From the IMG/VR virus record IMGVR_UViG_3300027754_000174, positions 1 to 44,151 of that record: DNA of 44,151 nucleotides, one strand, 5' to 3'. Shown here piece after piece: positions 32,488 to 40,262 of this stretch; within the stretch, counting starts at the first letter, position 1, and each line of letters opens with the position of its first letter. The stretch comes from a virus. The notes under the pieces are model-generated. The model worked only from the letters and a program-made list of their open reading frames with translations, searched no databases and was not told the DNA's origin. The position numbers and the translations under genes are program-made.

Positions 32488-33402
32488 ATGAGATACTCAG
32501 AGTTCATTACTGAAGCAGAAATCACCACACCAATTCCAGTGGCCGATTCACCAGGTTTCCAAGATCTGGCTCGGCTGCTGAACGAAAAATGTGGTGACTA
32601 TTTGAAGATATTTAAAGAAACTGGCAAGGTGCTGTATCGAGGTGCTGACCCTGGTGCTCTGGCATTCAGTGGCCGCAGCAGAGATGACAGAAAACCCAAA
32701 GACAGCGATCCCACAGCTCACCGTCTGGTGAATATTGCCCTGACTAAACTGGGTATTGCCGCTCGTCGTGATAACAGTGTATTCACGACTTCTAATCAGA
32801 ATATGGCTGGTGAGTTTGGAGTTATTTACATCATCATTCCCAGAAACTCAGCTGTGTACAGCTGGAGCAATGACCGTGATCTTACACTAAACCTCGCCAC
32901 TGTGCGACTGCATAGCAATAGCCGCGACTGGAGACTGTTACGCCGGGCTGCGATTGAGGGGAAGGTGATTGAAAGTCAGGCGGATGACCTGGTCACAGCT
33001 CATCAGGAATCTCAGCGTGAGGATAAAACTGGGTTGGATGTTCTGCGGGATAATAGATACAGGGCCCTTAAACTTCTGGCCATTGCCCAAGGCATGCTTC
33101 TAACTGGCGGAGATGAAATAAACCAACAGATGTTAGATCCAATAACAGCGAAACCACTTCTGGATTGGGTGGTGGAAAATTGGCCCGATACTGTACTGGG
33201 TGCATATATTGCCAGAGAAATGGATCGTAGTTTGACCCTGCCCGTGGAAATAAACCCACAAAAACTGCAAGCAACTTATCAATTCACTGACGAAAATCTG
33301 GAAGCGGCATTAGAGAATGGTAATGAAGTACTGATTCACGGTGACTATATTGCAGTTAGACCCGGAGTGTGGAACGAGCTAACTGCGCAGGATCTGGTCT
33401 AA
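32488..33402 (+). CDS. Tagged ADP-ribosyltransferase-like protein, paralogue 2
   Basis: A 304-residue protein that is the clearest case of a capsid-targeting-like N-terminus: MRYSEFITE-A closely resembles the T4 internal-protein tag (MKTYQEFI-A/T-E-A), with I-T-E before Ala fitting gp21-type cleavage. The body is a paralogue of the C-terminal half of the previous protein: LYRG (49-52), RKPKDS (68-73), NSVFTT (96-101), YSWS (124-127) and a final GNEVLIHG (E280) with W about 12 residues on. These fit the R-S-E layout of ADP-ribosyltransferases, though the first Glu of the usual ExE is replaced by Gly. It lacks the kinase domain. It follows the kinase fusion by 9 bases, with GAGAAAATT upstream. 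Confidence 0.7.
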   Translation: MRYSEFITEAEITTPIPVADSPGFQDLARLLNEKCGDYLKIFKETGKVLYRGADPGALAFSGRSRDDRKPKDSDPTAHRLVNIALTKLGIAARRDNSVFTTSNQNMAGEFGVIYIIIPRNSAVYSWSNDRDLTLNLATVRLHSNSRDWRLLRRAAIEGKVIESQADDLVTAHQESQREDKTGLDVLRDNRYRALKLLAIAQGMLLTGGDEINQQMLDPITAKPLLDWVVENWPDTVLGAYIAREMDRSLTLPVEINPQKLQATYQFTDENLEAALENGNEVLIHGDYIAVRPGVWNELTAQDLV

Positions 33403-33417
33403 TTCTAAAAATAACCC

Positions 33418-33425
33418 GCTAAATA
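33418..33425 (+). promoter_or_regulatory. Late-promoter octamer 4 bases from the start codon
   Basis: GCTAAATA ends 4 bases before ATG 33430; transcription by T4 spacing would start within the start codon or, with small variation, exactly at it. No ribosome site is seen, so leaderless translation or read-through from upstream must supply this gene. Confidence 0.5.
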
Positions 33426-33429
33426 CAAC

Positions 33430-33981
33430 ATGCGATTACTGGAATTTACCAACAAGCCTACACTGTATCTGGATATGGATGGCGTACTAGCCGACTTCTT
33501 TGGCGCCTGGGCACCGGATCTGGGCGGTACCAGCTGGGAAGATATTAAGCATCGCTCAGACGCTGACAAAGCTGCAAGTATTCGTCGGCTAAGTCAGGAT
33601 GCACGTATAGTGCGTGACTTCTTCCAGAATCTAAAAATTCTGCCTGGTGGTGTACAGTTACTGGCATGGTTATCACAGAACAAAGCACCATTCACCATAC
33701 TCAGTTCTCCACTACAAGGCCGCAATGCTGATGCCAGTATTGAGGGTAAGCGGCTCTGGCTGGCTGATCAGGGATTATCCAGAGTACCTGCTATATTTTC
33801 CAGAGAAAAATATCACTATGCTACACAGCCTGACGGCACTGCCAACATACTGATTGATGACTACGGAAAAAACATCACAGCCTGGACAGAGGCTGGGGGT
33901 CAGGCTATCAAGCATGATGACGCTACAGTGCAACACACTCTAACACAACTTCAGCAATTACTCAGCCAGTATAAATACTAA
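33430..33981 (+). CDS. HAD-family phosphatase (5'(3')-nucleotidase-like)
   Basis: A 183-residue HAD hydrolase. Motif I is D15-M-D17-GVLADF, with D15 as the phosphoryl acceptor; ILSSPL near residue 92-97 is motif II, and NILIDDYGKN (about 138-147) is motif IV. The pattern is that of 5'(3')-deoxyribonucleotidases and of polynucleotide 3'-phosphatases such as the phosphatase domain of T4 Pnkp. The N-terminus MRLLEFTNK looks like a degenerate form of the tag seen in neighbours, without a clear cleavage site. It sits between a kinase/transferase cassette and a ligase-containing giant protein, so a nucleic acid end-repair role is possible. Confidence 0.82.
   Translation: MRLLEFTNKPTLYLDMDGVLADFFGAWAPDLGGTSWEDIKHRSDADKAASIRRLSQDARIVRDFFQNLKILPGGVQLLAWLSQNKAPFTILSSPLQGRNADASIEGKRLWLADQGLSRVPAIFSREKYHYATQPDGTANILIDDYGKNITAWTEAGGQAIKHDDATVQHTLTQLQQLLSQYKY
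33970..33977 (+). promoter_or_regulatory. T4-type late promoter, exact TATAAATA
   Basis: Exact consensus octamer inside the last codons of the HAD gene, 16 bases before ATG 33994 of the giant nucleotidyltransferase gene. Confidence 0.7.
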
Positions 33982-33993
33982 TTGGACATCACT

Positions 33994-36900
33994 ATGAACC
34001 TATTTGAACTGTTTAACCAACCAGCACCGCGTCAGATACTACCAGAAGGCGGAAACCTAAGAATTGGCGATGCCACCAAGGGTGAAACTGTTCACGATGC
34101 TGATGAAATTGACCTCAAAGTACATAAACGCAGCTTTATCATTCCCATATTGGCTAAACTGTTACAGGATATCAATGATGCGTTTGAAGCCCAGTATCAG
34201 GCTCCTATATGGAGTCAGCAACTATTAGCCAGCAAACAGTTCCTAGGTGGCAGCAGTCTACATTTCTTCAATACTCGGGGTATATCAGATCAGCAATTTG
34301 TGGCCAAGAAGCCCAAAGTGGGTGATATCGACACCCAGTGTAACAAAGCACTGGAAGCGCACATCCATGAGTTTCTCACCAACTATACACACAAAAAAAT
34401 AGGTGATACTACTTTGCTGGGGTTCAGTGCAGGTAACGAACAATACAATGCACTGTTTGAGTTTCAGAATCCGCCCATCAAAGTACAGATTGATTTTGAA
34501 TTCGGCAGATACAATCCAGAAACCAATGAACCAGACGACTGGTTTAAGTTCAGCCACAGCAGTGACTGGGCTGATATTACCGCTGGTATCAAAGGAGTAT
34601 TTCACAAATACATTTTCCGTGCGCTCAGTGGCATAACCGCACAGACTGCATATATTGCCAAGCTGGCGGGCAGAGGCAAGGATCGTGCCATACAGATATC
34701 ATCCGAGCCAGAAGAAGTCAACATGGTATCATTTGCTGTGGCCAGCAAACTGGGTGGTGGAGTAAGTCGGAAATACAAACCCTATATTGACCCAGAAACT
34801 GGTAAGCCCATGATGCACAACAAGTTGCCAGTGCTGGAACTCATAGTATCAGCAGATCGCCACTACGAACAAGATCTTAAAAAACAGTTCCAGATGTTTT
34901 TCGGCAGAAAGCCCACAGCCAGTGACTCAGCATTACAACAGAGCTTTCTGGGCACACTGGACCTGATCAACAAGTATGTCAGCACAGATAAAAAAGCTGG
35001 CATTGTGGAAGACTTCTTGCAGATATGCTTTGACCCTGGTACTGCTCAGATGATCACCCGAGATGACCCACAGCGTGATGCCCAGATCAAGTTCATGGCT
35101 GTGGATGCCATGCTGATCAAACTGAACTTGAAGAACCTGCGTACCCGAGCTGTGCAACTGGCTCAGACATATGAGGATAATTTCCGGGCAGTGGCTGAGT
35201 ACAAGAAACAAAATCCCGGAGTGAAAAATCCCAGAGCTGCCATGATGAAAGCAGCAACGCTGGCTGAAGCAGCTGAGCCCACAGTTAAAGCACAACTGCG
35301 CAAAGGCATGCCACATCTACATGATCTAAAAGCTCTGGATTTCTTGGATTTACTGGACGAAATTCATGACGGCCGTGGTAGCTTCAAACTACAAAACATT
35401 CCGCTAAATGTCAAAGTGGATGGCTTTGGTGGACGATTTGGTAAAGACGCTGCTGGTAAACCATTCATGGCCACCAGCCGCACTGAACCCAGATATCAAC
35501 CTGGTTTCTTGAAATATCATGAAGAAAAAGGCACCACTGATCCTGAAGTATTGAATCGTGCTAAACTATTTGATAAATTATTTCATGAGATGATGCAAGC
35601 TGTACAGATGGTGGACCGCAAACTGGGCACTGACTTTCTGGTCAACAAGCAAGTGGTGTGTGAAGTGTTGTTTATGCCATTTGCCACACTGACTCCTGAA
35701 GGCAAACTGAAGTTTGTGGGCATTGCTTATGATAAATTACCCGATGGTGTACAATTGGCATTGGTGCCCATTCGTGTTACCACTGGCGACACTGGTGAAG
35801 ATTTTCCTGGCTCTGATAAATTCATCCAACAATTGCTGAGCCTGGGCCGCCAGGGCAGCGTGATGTTTATTGACAACAGCCTGACTCAGAATCGCGCACT
35901 GGATGTGACTGAGATTATCAATCCGCTGGAAAACCTGGATCAACTCCGGCAGATTGTGTCAGACACTCAGGGTAAGCGAGATCGTGCCAGTTTACAACTA
36001 CGTCGTGAAGTTGAAGAAAAACTACAGCCTGTGAAAGTTGCACTGGAACAGGCCATTGTCCAAGACCCTAATATCATTGGCAAGGAGTTGCTGGGTAAAG
36101 ATTATGAAGGCATTGTGATCAACAGCCGACTGGGACCTATCAAAGTTACCAGTCAGCAACAGCGTGATGTCATCAGTGCTAAGAACTCAGCCAAGTCAGT
36201 GAGCTCACCGGGATCACAGGATAAAACTGCTGTGGTGGCTATAGGCAGCTTTGTGGGACACCAGGGCCATCAACAGTTGTTTGATTACACTATTAAAAAA
36301 GCTCTGGCAGTGGGCGGTGACCCTTATTTGTTCATGGGCAGCGCGGTGGGTAAAAACGATCCCATTCCAGTGGCTGACAAAGTTAAAACCTGGCGATTGC
36401 TGTATCCACAGTATGCTGAAAACATCAGTGCTCAGACCATGGCGGGTGGATCACTGATGCAAAAAATCAAGCATGAACTGATAAATCCCACACCAGGTAA
36501 TCCACCCAGATATGATCGTATCATCATCATGGTGGGCGAAGATCAGGCCAATATGCCCATTGCGCAGGCCCTGATGAAGGCAGTCAACAAGTTTCCAGGA
36601 TATGAGCATGTGAAAGTCATACTGGAAACTACTCCGCGTGGTACAGGCATGAGCTTTACTCGACTGCGCGATGCTGTAGCCAATGACTCACCACAGCAAG
36701 CATTTCAGCTGTGGAACTCAGCATTCAATCACGGGAAGTTTGGCGCTGAGCAATTGCCTCAGAGCTGGATTCACCACCTAATGAAAGTCACAGCACAGGG
36801 CATGGGCATGGCTGATAAACCCACACTGGACGAGAGTGAGTTATCACGGGATATCCAGTTTCATACCCAACTAAACCCCGCACTGTGGCACAATAAAAAA

Positions 36901-37527
36901 CTCAGACCTGCTGTGGCTGATCACTTGGAAAAGATTGCTGAAGAATTTGAACGATTCCTGGATATGCCAGATCTGGATGTGACGGACATCACCATCAGCG
37001 GCAGTAATGCAGCCTATACCTATACCGACCATAGTGATGTGGATGTTCACCTAGTGGTAAAAGTACCAGCTGCAAAACAAGAGATGTTGCGCAAGTACTT
37101 TGATGCCAAGAAGGCAGTATTTACACAGCAGCATGATATTACAATACACGATCAACCAGTGGAAATGTATGTACAGTTCACCGATCAACCGCACATCAGT
37201 GCTGGACTTTACAGCTTAGCTGATGCTGACTGGATTGATGAACCCAAACCAGTGAGGGCGCATGTGGATCACGCAGATGTCCGCAGCAAGGTATTACAGT
37301 ATATTCACGCTATTCACAGTGCCATTCACAAAAAAAATCTACCAGCTATACAAAGAATTCGTACCCGACTGGTGAACTATCGCAAACAGGGACTGAACAC
37401 AGCTGGTGAATGGGGCACAGCAAATCTGGTGTTTAAGATTCTCAGGAATCACGGTATCTTAGATGATCTGAGTAAATACCAGACAGAATTACAGGATCAA
37501 GAACTCAGTATTGAGGAAACACGATGA
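33994..37527 (+). CDS. Tagged four-domain nucleotidyltransferase/ligase protein
   Basis: A 1177-residue protein. ATG 33994 is preferred to an in-frame TTG at 33982 because it begins the tag-like MNLFELFNQP, with a possible cleavage site after I-L-P-E18. Domain 1 (about 40-250): Pol-beta-type nucleotidyltransferase with GGSS (85-88), D111-I-D113 and a third acid in VQIDFEF. Domain 2 (about 440-730): DNA/RNA ligase-type nucleotidyltransferase with KVDG (K474), EGIVI (about 705) and IKVTS. Domain 3 (about 745-920): HxGH-type nucleotidylyltransferase with GHQGH (H756, H759) and SFTRLRD. Domain 4 (about 960-1130): second Pol-beta-type with GSNAAYTYTD and DVDVH. I do not know this architecture as characterised. 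All four catalytic motifs appear intact. Confidence 0.78.
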   Translation: MNLFELFNQPAPRQILPEGGNLRIGDATKGETVHDADEIDLKVHKRSFIIPILAKLLQDINDAFEAQYQAPIWSQQLLASKQFLGGSSLHFFNTRGISDQQFVAKKPKVGDIDTQCNKALEAHIHEFLTNYTHKKIGDTTLLGFSAGNEQYNALFEFQNPPIKVQIDFEFGRYNPETNEPDDWFKFSHSSDWADITAGIKGVFHKYIFRALSGITAQTAYIAKLAGRGKDRAIQISSEPEEVNMVSFAVASKLGGGVSRKYKPYIDPETGKPMMHNKLPVLELIVSADRHYEQDLKKQFQMFFGRKPTASDSALQQSFLGTLDLINKYVSTDKKAGIVEDFLQICFDPGTAQMITRDDPQRDAQIKFMAVDAMLIKLNLKNLRTRAVQLAQTYEDNFRAVAEYKKQNPGVKNPRAAMMKAATLAEAAEPTVKAQLRKGMPHLHDLKALDFLDLLDEIHDGRGSFKLQNIPLNVKVDGFGGRFGKDAAGKPFMATSRTEPRYQPGFLKYHEEKGTTDPEVLNRAKLFDKLFHEMMQAVQMVDRKLGTDFLVNKQVVCEVLFMPFATLTPEGKLKFVGIAYDKLPDGVQLALVPIRVTTGDTGEDFPGSDKFIQQLLSLGRQGSVMFIDNSLTQNRALDVTEIINPLENLDQLRQIVSDTQGKRDRASLQLRREVEEKLQPVKVALEQAIVQDPNIIGKELLGKDYEGIVINSRLGPIKVTSQQQRDVISAKNSAKSVSSPGSQDKTAVVAIGSFVGHQGHQQLFDYTIKKALAVGGDPYLFMGSAVGKNDPIPVADKVKTWRLLYPQYAENISAQTMAGGSLMQKIKHELINPTPGNPPRYDRIIIMVGEDQANMPIAQALMKAVNKFPGYEHVKVILETTPRGTGMSFTRLRDAVANDSPQQAFQLWNSAFNHGKFGAEQLPQSWIHHLMKVTAQGMGMADKPTLDESELSRDIQFHTQLNPALWHNKKLRPAVADHLEKIAEEFERFLDMPDLDVTDITISGSNAAYTYTDHSDVDVHLVVKVPAAKQEMLRKYFDAKKAVFTQQHDITIHDQPVEMYVQFTDQPHISAGLYSLADADWIDEPKPVRAHVDHADVRSKVLQYIHAIHSAIHKKNLPAIQRIRTRLVNYRKQGLNTAGEWGTANLVFKILRNHGILDDLSKYQTELQDQELSIEETR

Positions 37528-37961
37528 ATTTAGAACAAGCACTTAAAATCATACAAGCCAACGCCTTCTGTTTCTATGTAAAAGCGCACGCCTTCCACTG
37601 GAATTTAGAAGGTCCTGACTTCCCACAGTATCATAAATTTCTGGAAAAACTTTATACTGAAGTATGGGAGTCGGTGGACGCTATCGCCGAGCATATTCGC
37701 ACACTGGACATGTATGCTCCGGGTAGTTTGCGCAGATATCAGGAACTCACTCAGATCAAAGATCAGCTGATGGTTCCCAGAGCCGAACTGATGTTTGAAG
37801 AACTGCTGCATGACAACGCCACAGTGATACATAGCTTGGAAGAAGCTTATCATTTAGCAGGCGATCATCTGGGCCTACAGAACTTTCTCCAGGATCGTAT
37901 GGATGCGCATGAGAAACATGGATGGATGATCCGCGCCACTGGCAAACATCACAGAAGCTAA
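37524..37961 (+). CDS. Dps/ferritin-like protein
   Basis: A 145-residue four-helix protein of the Dps type. The Dps ferroxidase pattern is visible: AFHWNLEGPDF (about 22-32) with H24, then YHKFLEKLYTEVWESVDAIAEHIRTL (spanning about 36-61) with Asp/Glu positions, and DRMDAHEKHGWMIRA near the end. Dps proteins form 12-mers that oxidise iron and in some cases coat DNA. In a phage it could protect DNA from Fenton damage, or be packaged with it; the N-terminus (MNLEQALK) has only weak likeness to the neighbouring tags. The ATG overlaps the previous stop (ATGA), so translation is coupled to the giant nucleotidyltransferase. Confidence 0.82.
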   Translation: MNLEQALKIIQANAFCFYVKAHAFHWNLEGPDFPQYHKFLEKLYTEVWESVDAIAEHIRTLDMYAPGSLRRYQELTQIKDQLMVPRAELMFEELLHDNATVIHSLEEAYHLAGDHLGLQNFLQDRMDAHEKHGWMIRATGKHHRS

Positions 37962-37965
37962 AGTT

Positions 37966-38595
37966 ATGGTCATAGACGAATTGACAAATAATCGGCTAAA
38001 CAAAAGCTGGGGCTCAGGCTTTACTGGTGTAGCAGGCGCGCATATGTTAGCTAGATTAACTCCTGTGTCTGGGGTACCTTCATTACCAGGAAAAATACCC
38101 GAGGGCCAAGCAGTGGACTTCAGAGTAGGTTGGTATACCGGTGATATATGTGTTATATATGAAAACACTGTGGTAGCTTACCTAGCCCTGAAAAATCAGG
38201 ATATCACAGTGGGTGCCAGTTACTGGACAATGCATAAAGTAAACTCAGTAGCAGTTAACCAGGAATATCGCGGTCAAGATATTGCTCTGAGATTATATAT
38301 TGCATTAATCACAGCAGGCATTAATTTAATGACAGTGGGTTCACATAGCCTGGGAGCCAAGAAAGTATGGAATGAGCTGGCGAAGTCAGGGCAAGTCAGT
38401 GTGTGGGTCACTGATATGAACACATCTAAATTCTACACAGCTTCTCCAGCCAGTGGTACCCTCAGGGGAGTAAAGCATGGAAAGTTCTTTCCAGTGTATG
38501 GCCCACACAACTCACGAGAGCTGATTGCCACAGCCGCTGGTGGTACGCTGGATCGAGCTATCATCAAAGCCAGTAATGACCCAGCGCATAAATAA
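37966..38595 (+). CDS. GNAT-like protein, paralogue 1
   Basis: A 209-residue protein. Residues about 95-140 read like GNAT acetyltransferase motif A: VNSVAVNQEYRGQDIALRLYIALI (split here as VNSVAVNQEYRG and QDIALRLYIALI), with R/Q-G-Q-x-x-A replacing the usual Q/R-x-x-G-x-G/A for acetyl-CoA. It is followed by GSHSLGAKKVWNEL, a block shared with the proteins at 38600 and 41700. The N-terminus MVIDEL is only vaguely tag-like. The donor loop is imperfect, so catalytic activity is uncertain. No late octamer or clear ribosome site precedes it; it is probably expressed from upstream. Confidence 0.65.
   Translation: MVIDELTNNRLNKSWGSGFTGVAGAHMLARLTPVSGVPSLPGKIPEGQAVDFRVGWYTGDICVIYENTVVAYLALKNQDITVGASYWTMHKVNSVAVNQEYRGQDIALRLYIALITAGINLMTVGSHSLGAKKVWNELAKSGQVSVWVTDMNTSKFYTASPASGTLRGVKHGKFFPVYGPHNSRELIATAAGGTLDRAIIKASNDPAHK
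38587..38594 (+). promoter_or_regulatory. Late-promoter octamer exactly 5 bases from the start codon
   Basis: CATAAATA ends 5 bases before ATG 38600, so with T4 spacing the transcript starts at the A of AUG (leaderless). It overlaps the stop codon of the preceding gene. Confidence 0.6.
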
Positions 38596-38599
38596 ACAC

Positions 38600-39205
38600 A
38601 TGACCATCACTGAACTTGGCACAAATACGGTGGGTATGGACAGTTGGGGGAATCCCAGTGCTAGTCCTGCACGACTGCTGTACTTAAAAACTCAACCAAC
38701 TATGTTCACTGTGGACGAGCTGACGGTAAAATACTCACCAAGTAAACCAAGTAACTCTTGGCCAGCTGTATACGCACTGGATGAGAACAATGTGGCGTTT
38801 ACGCTGGAGCTAAACAAAATACTCACAACTGTGGGTACAAAAAATTATGGCATTTACTATGTCAACTCTGCGCATACTGCGGTAAAATACCGCAAGCAGG
38901 GATTGGGTTTACGTATTTATACTCAGCTGATCCTGGATCAGAACTGGAACTTGGCCGCATTTGACGATCACAGTGTGGGCGCACAAAAATTATGGAACCG
39001 ATTGGTAACCAACCCTGGTATCAGTGCTTGGTTTACTGATGGGCATCAGAATTTCTGGCCAGTGACTGCTGGTGTCACAGAGATGCAGGCCCGTGGTGAT
39101 AGTGTATACACTGGAGAGTACGGGGCTGGGGTAATAGTCACAGCAGCTGGCAGTGCGCTGGACCGTGCGATAATCCGCCTGGAGGCACAACGTGAGACTA
39201 TTTGA
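38600..39205 (+). CDS. GNAT-like protein, paralogue 2
   Basis: A 201-residue protein. ATG 38600 (MTITELGTN) is chosen over an upstream TTG at 38525 because it follows a late octamer by 5 bases and avoids overlapping the preceding gene. The GNAT-like core is INSAHTAVKYRKQGLGLRIY (about residues 87-106) with a good acetyl-CoA loop R-K-Q-G-L-G, then DDHSVGAQKLWNRL, shared with paralogues 1 and 3. The rest is aromatic-rich (AWFTDGHQNFW). Substrate unknown. Its last 14 bases overlap the next gene, whose GGAGG ribosome site lies inside it. Confidence 0.68.
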   Translation: MTITELGTNTVGMDSWGNPSASPARLLYLKTQPTMFTVDELTVKYSPSKPSNSWPAVYALDENNVAFTLELNKILTTVGTKNYGIYYVNSAHTAVKYRKQGLGLRIYTQLILDQNWNLAAFDDHSVGAQKLWNRLVTNPGISAWFTDGHQNFWPVTAGVTEMQARGDSVYTGEYGAGVIVTAAGSALDRAIIRLEAQRETI

Positions 39206-39734
39206 AATCTTTGATTCATATTTGGCATATGATATGTGGGGTTGGATATCTCCATCTGGGGTAGTAAAACTGCCCACCAGGGCAGATGCTGAAAGCAGAG
39301 AACTAGTGAGTCATATCGACATGCAGGAGCAATTGGGTCTGGGAGGAGAGTATGAGACAGCATGTCACCAGGGATGGATTCGGTGGTATCTGAAACAGGG
39401 TAGATTATGTTTCAATTGTTTTTGGCAACCACACACCGCAAAGGTCATTCTCAAGGCAGTACTAGCCATTAAAACTCTCATGAAAATGCCCAAAAGATTT
39501 CGGCATTTTCAGATCGCCAAAGGCGGCAAAACCAACCTCGTATGGCAAGTATTAAACTCTGGATCCAAGGCTCCGGAATTGTGGGTGGATTCATATGAGA
39601 TTGAGATAACCATGCCCTACCCTAATGCTGTCAGAATATATCTCCAAGACAAAAATCTCAGTACCATGCTGTCCGCAGCCCAGTCCAGGGTGGACACCAT
39701 AAATAACACAAAGGACACATATGAAAATCAGTGA
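39192..39734 (+). CDS. Tagged protein of unknown function
   Basis: A 180-residue protein starting at GTG with a strong GGAGG (39181-39185) 6 bases upstream. The start MRLFEIFD matches the tag pattern M-R-x-x-E-I/L-F. The body is Trp/Tyr-rich (MWGWISPSG, HQGWIRWYLKQGRLCFNCFW) with a basic middle (KMPKRFRHFQIAKGGK) and an ordered-looking C-terminal half ending in an Asn/Thr-rich tail. I recognise no family. Its place in the middle of the tagged cassette supports a packaged protein. A late octamer for the following gene lies inside its 3' end. Confidence 0.62.
   Translation: MRLFEIFDSYLAYDMWGWISPSGVVKLPTRADAESRELVSHIDMQEQLGLGGEYETACHQGWIRWYLKQGRLCFNCFWQPHTAKVILKAVLAIKTLMKMPKRFRHFQIAKGGKTNLVWQVLNSGSKAPELWVDSYEIEITMPYPNAVRIYLQDKNLSTMLSAAQSRVDTINNTKDTYENQ
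39698..39705 (+). promoter_or_regulatory. Late-promoter octamer (CATAAATA)
   Basis: Located inside the 3' end of the preceding gene, 15 bases before ATG 39721, with AAGGA (39711-39715) in between. Unlike several neighbours this gene has a normal leader with a ribosome site. Confidence 0.6.
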
Positions 39735-39924
39735 AATACTTGAAAACGCCAGCGCAGGAGCCAGCAGCAGTGGTGGCATGGCCACCAGCATGGGAGGCGG
39801 AAATGGTTTTCTCAATGGTGGGCCTGGAACAGTGAGACATGCTGGTGTCGACGTCATAGTACAGCCTGGGAAAAAACGCAAGCGAAAGCCCGCAGCAACC
39901 ACGCCCGTGCTGGGCACAGGATAA
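39721..39924 (+). CDS. Small tagged Gly/Ser-rich protein with basic tail
   Basis: A 67-residue protein: the tag-like start MKISEILE is followed by ASAGASSSGG, a Gly/Met-rich segment, then GKKRKRKP and a Pro/Thr-rich end. I-L-E before Asn fits a gp21-type (L/I-x-E) cleavage site, which would release a small basic peptide suited to binding packaged DNA, much like the small internal peptides and IP proteins of T4 (inference). It overlaps the previous gene by 14 bases and has AAGGA upstream. Similar tiny proteins with this start occur in T4-like phages by my recollection. Confidence 0.65.
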   Translation: MKISEILENASAGASSSGGMATSMGGGNGFLNGGPGTVRHAGVDVIVQPGKKRKRKPAATTPVLGTG

Positions 39925-39936
39925 CAGGATAACATC

Positions 39937-40242
39937 ATGAATTCACCGTATACCAACTTTAGACAATTATTGGAATCACTGGACAGTATTGAAACGCAGG
40001 ATGCGCCAGTACCGCATCAAGATCACGAAATCAACATGGCGCATGTGGAACTGCTGAATCTCATGAGAAACAGTACAGAACTGTACGACATGCTCAGAGG
40101 ACAGCCTGAGGGTGGCGGATTGCCAGCATGGATCCAGGTTAAAATAGCACAGGCCAACGGCATGTTGGAAAGTGTAGCTGAATACATGCGAGAACAGCAT
40201 GTTCAACAAACCACTGGCGACTATCACTCTGGTAGTCGCTAA
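39937..40242 (+). CDS. Tagged helical protein of unknown function
   Basis: A 101-residue acidic, helical protein. The N-terminal FRQLLESLDS (residues 8-17) is nearly the same, also at the DNA level, as the start of the next protein (RKLLESLDS), while the rest differs. L-L-E before Ser fits the tag cleavage pattern. The body (ELLNLMRNSTELYDMLRGQ, AWIQVKIAQANGMLESVAEYMREQ) looks like a small helical bundle known in several T4-like phages as a conserved hypothetical. ACAGGATAACATC precedes the start. Function unknown. Confidence 0.65.
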   Translation: MNSPYTNFRQLLESLDSIETQDAPVPHQDHEINMAHVELLNLMRNSTELYDMLRGQPEGGGLPAWIQVKIAQANGMLESVAEYMREQHVQQTTGDYHSGSR

Positions 40243-40262
40243 ATCTTAAAGGATATCATGTT

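Noticed and set aside
33982-37527. TTG 33982 as start of the giant nucleotidyltransferase gene
   Set aside because: ATG 33994, 12 bases later, follows an exact late octamer at a normal distance and begins the tag-like MNLFELF.
38525-39205. TTG 38525 as start of GNAT-like paralogue 2
   Set aside because: It overlaps the previous gene by 71 bases, whereas ATG 38600 sits 5 bases after a late octamer.
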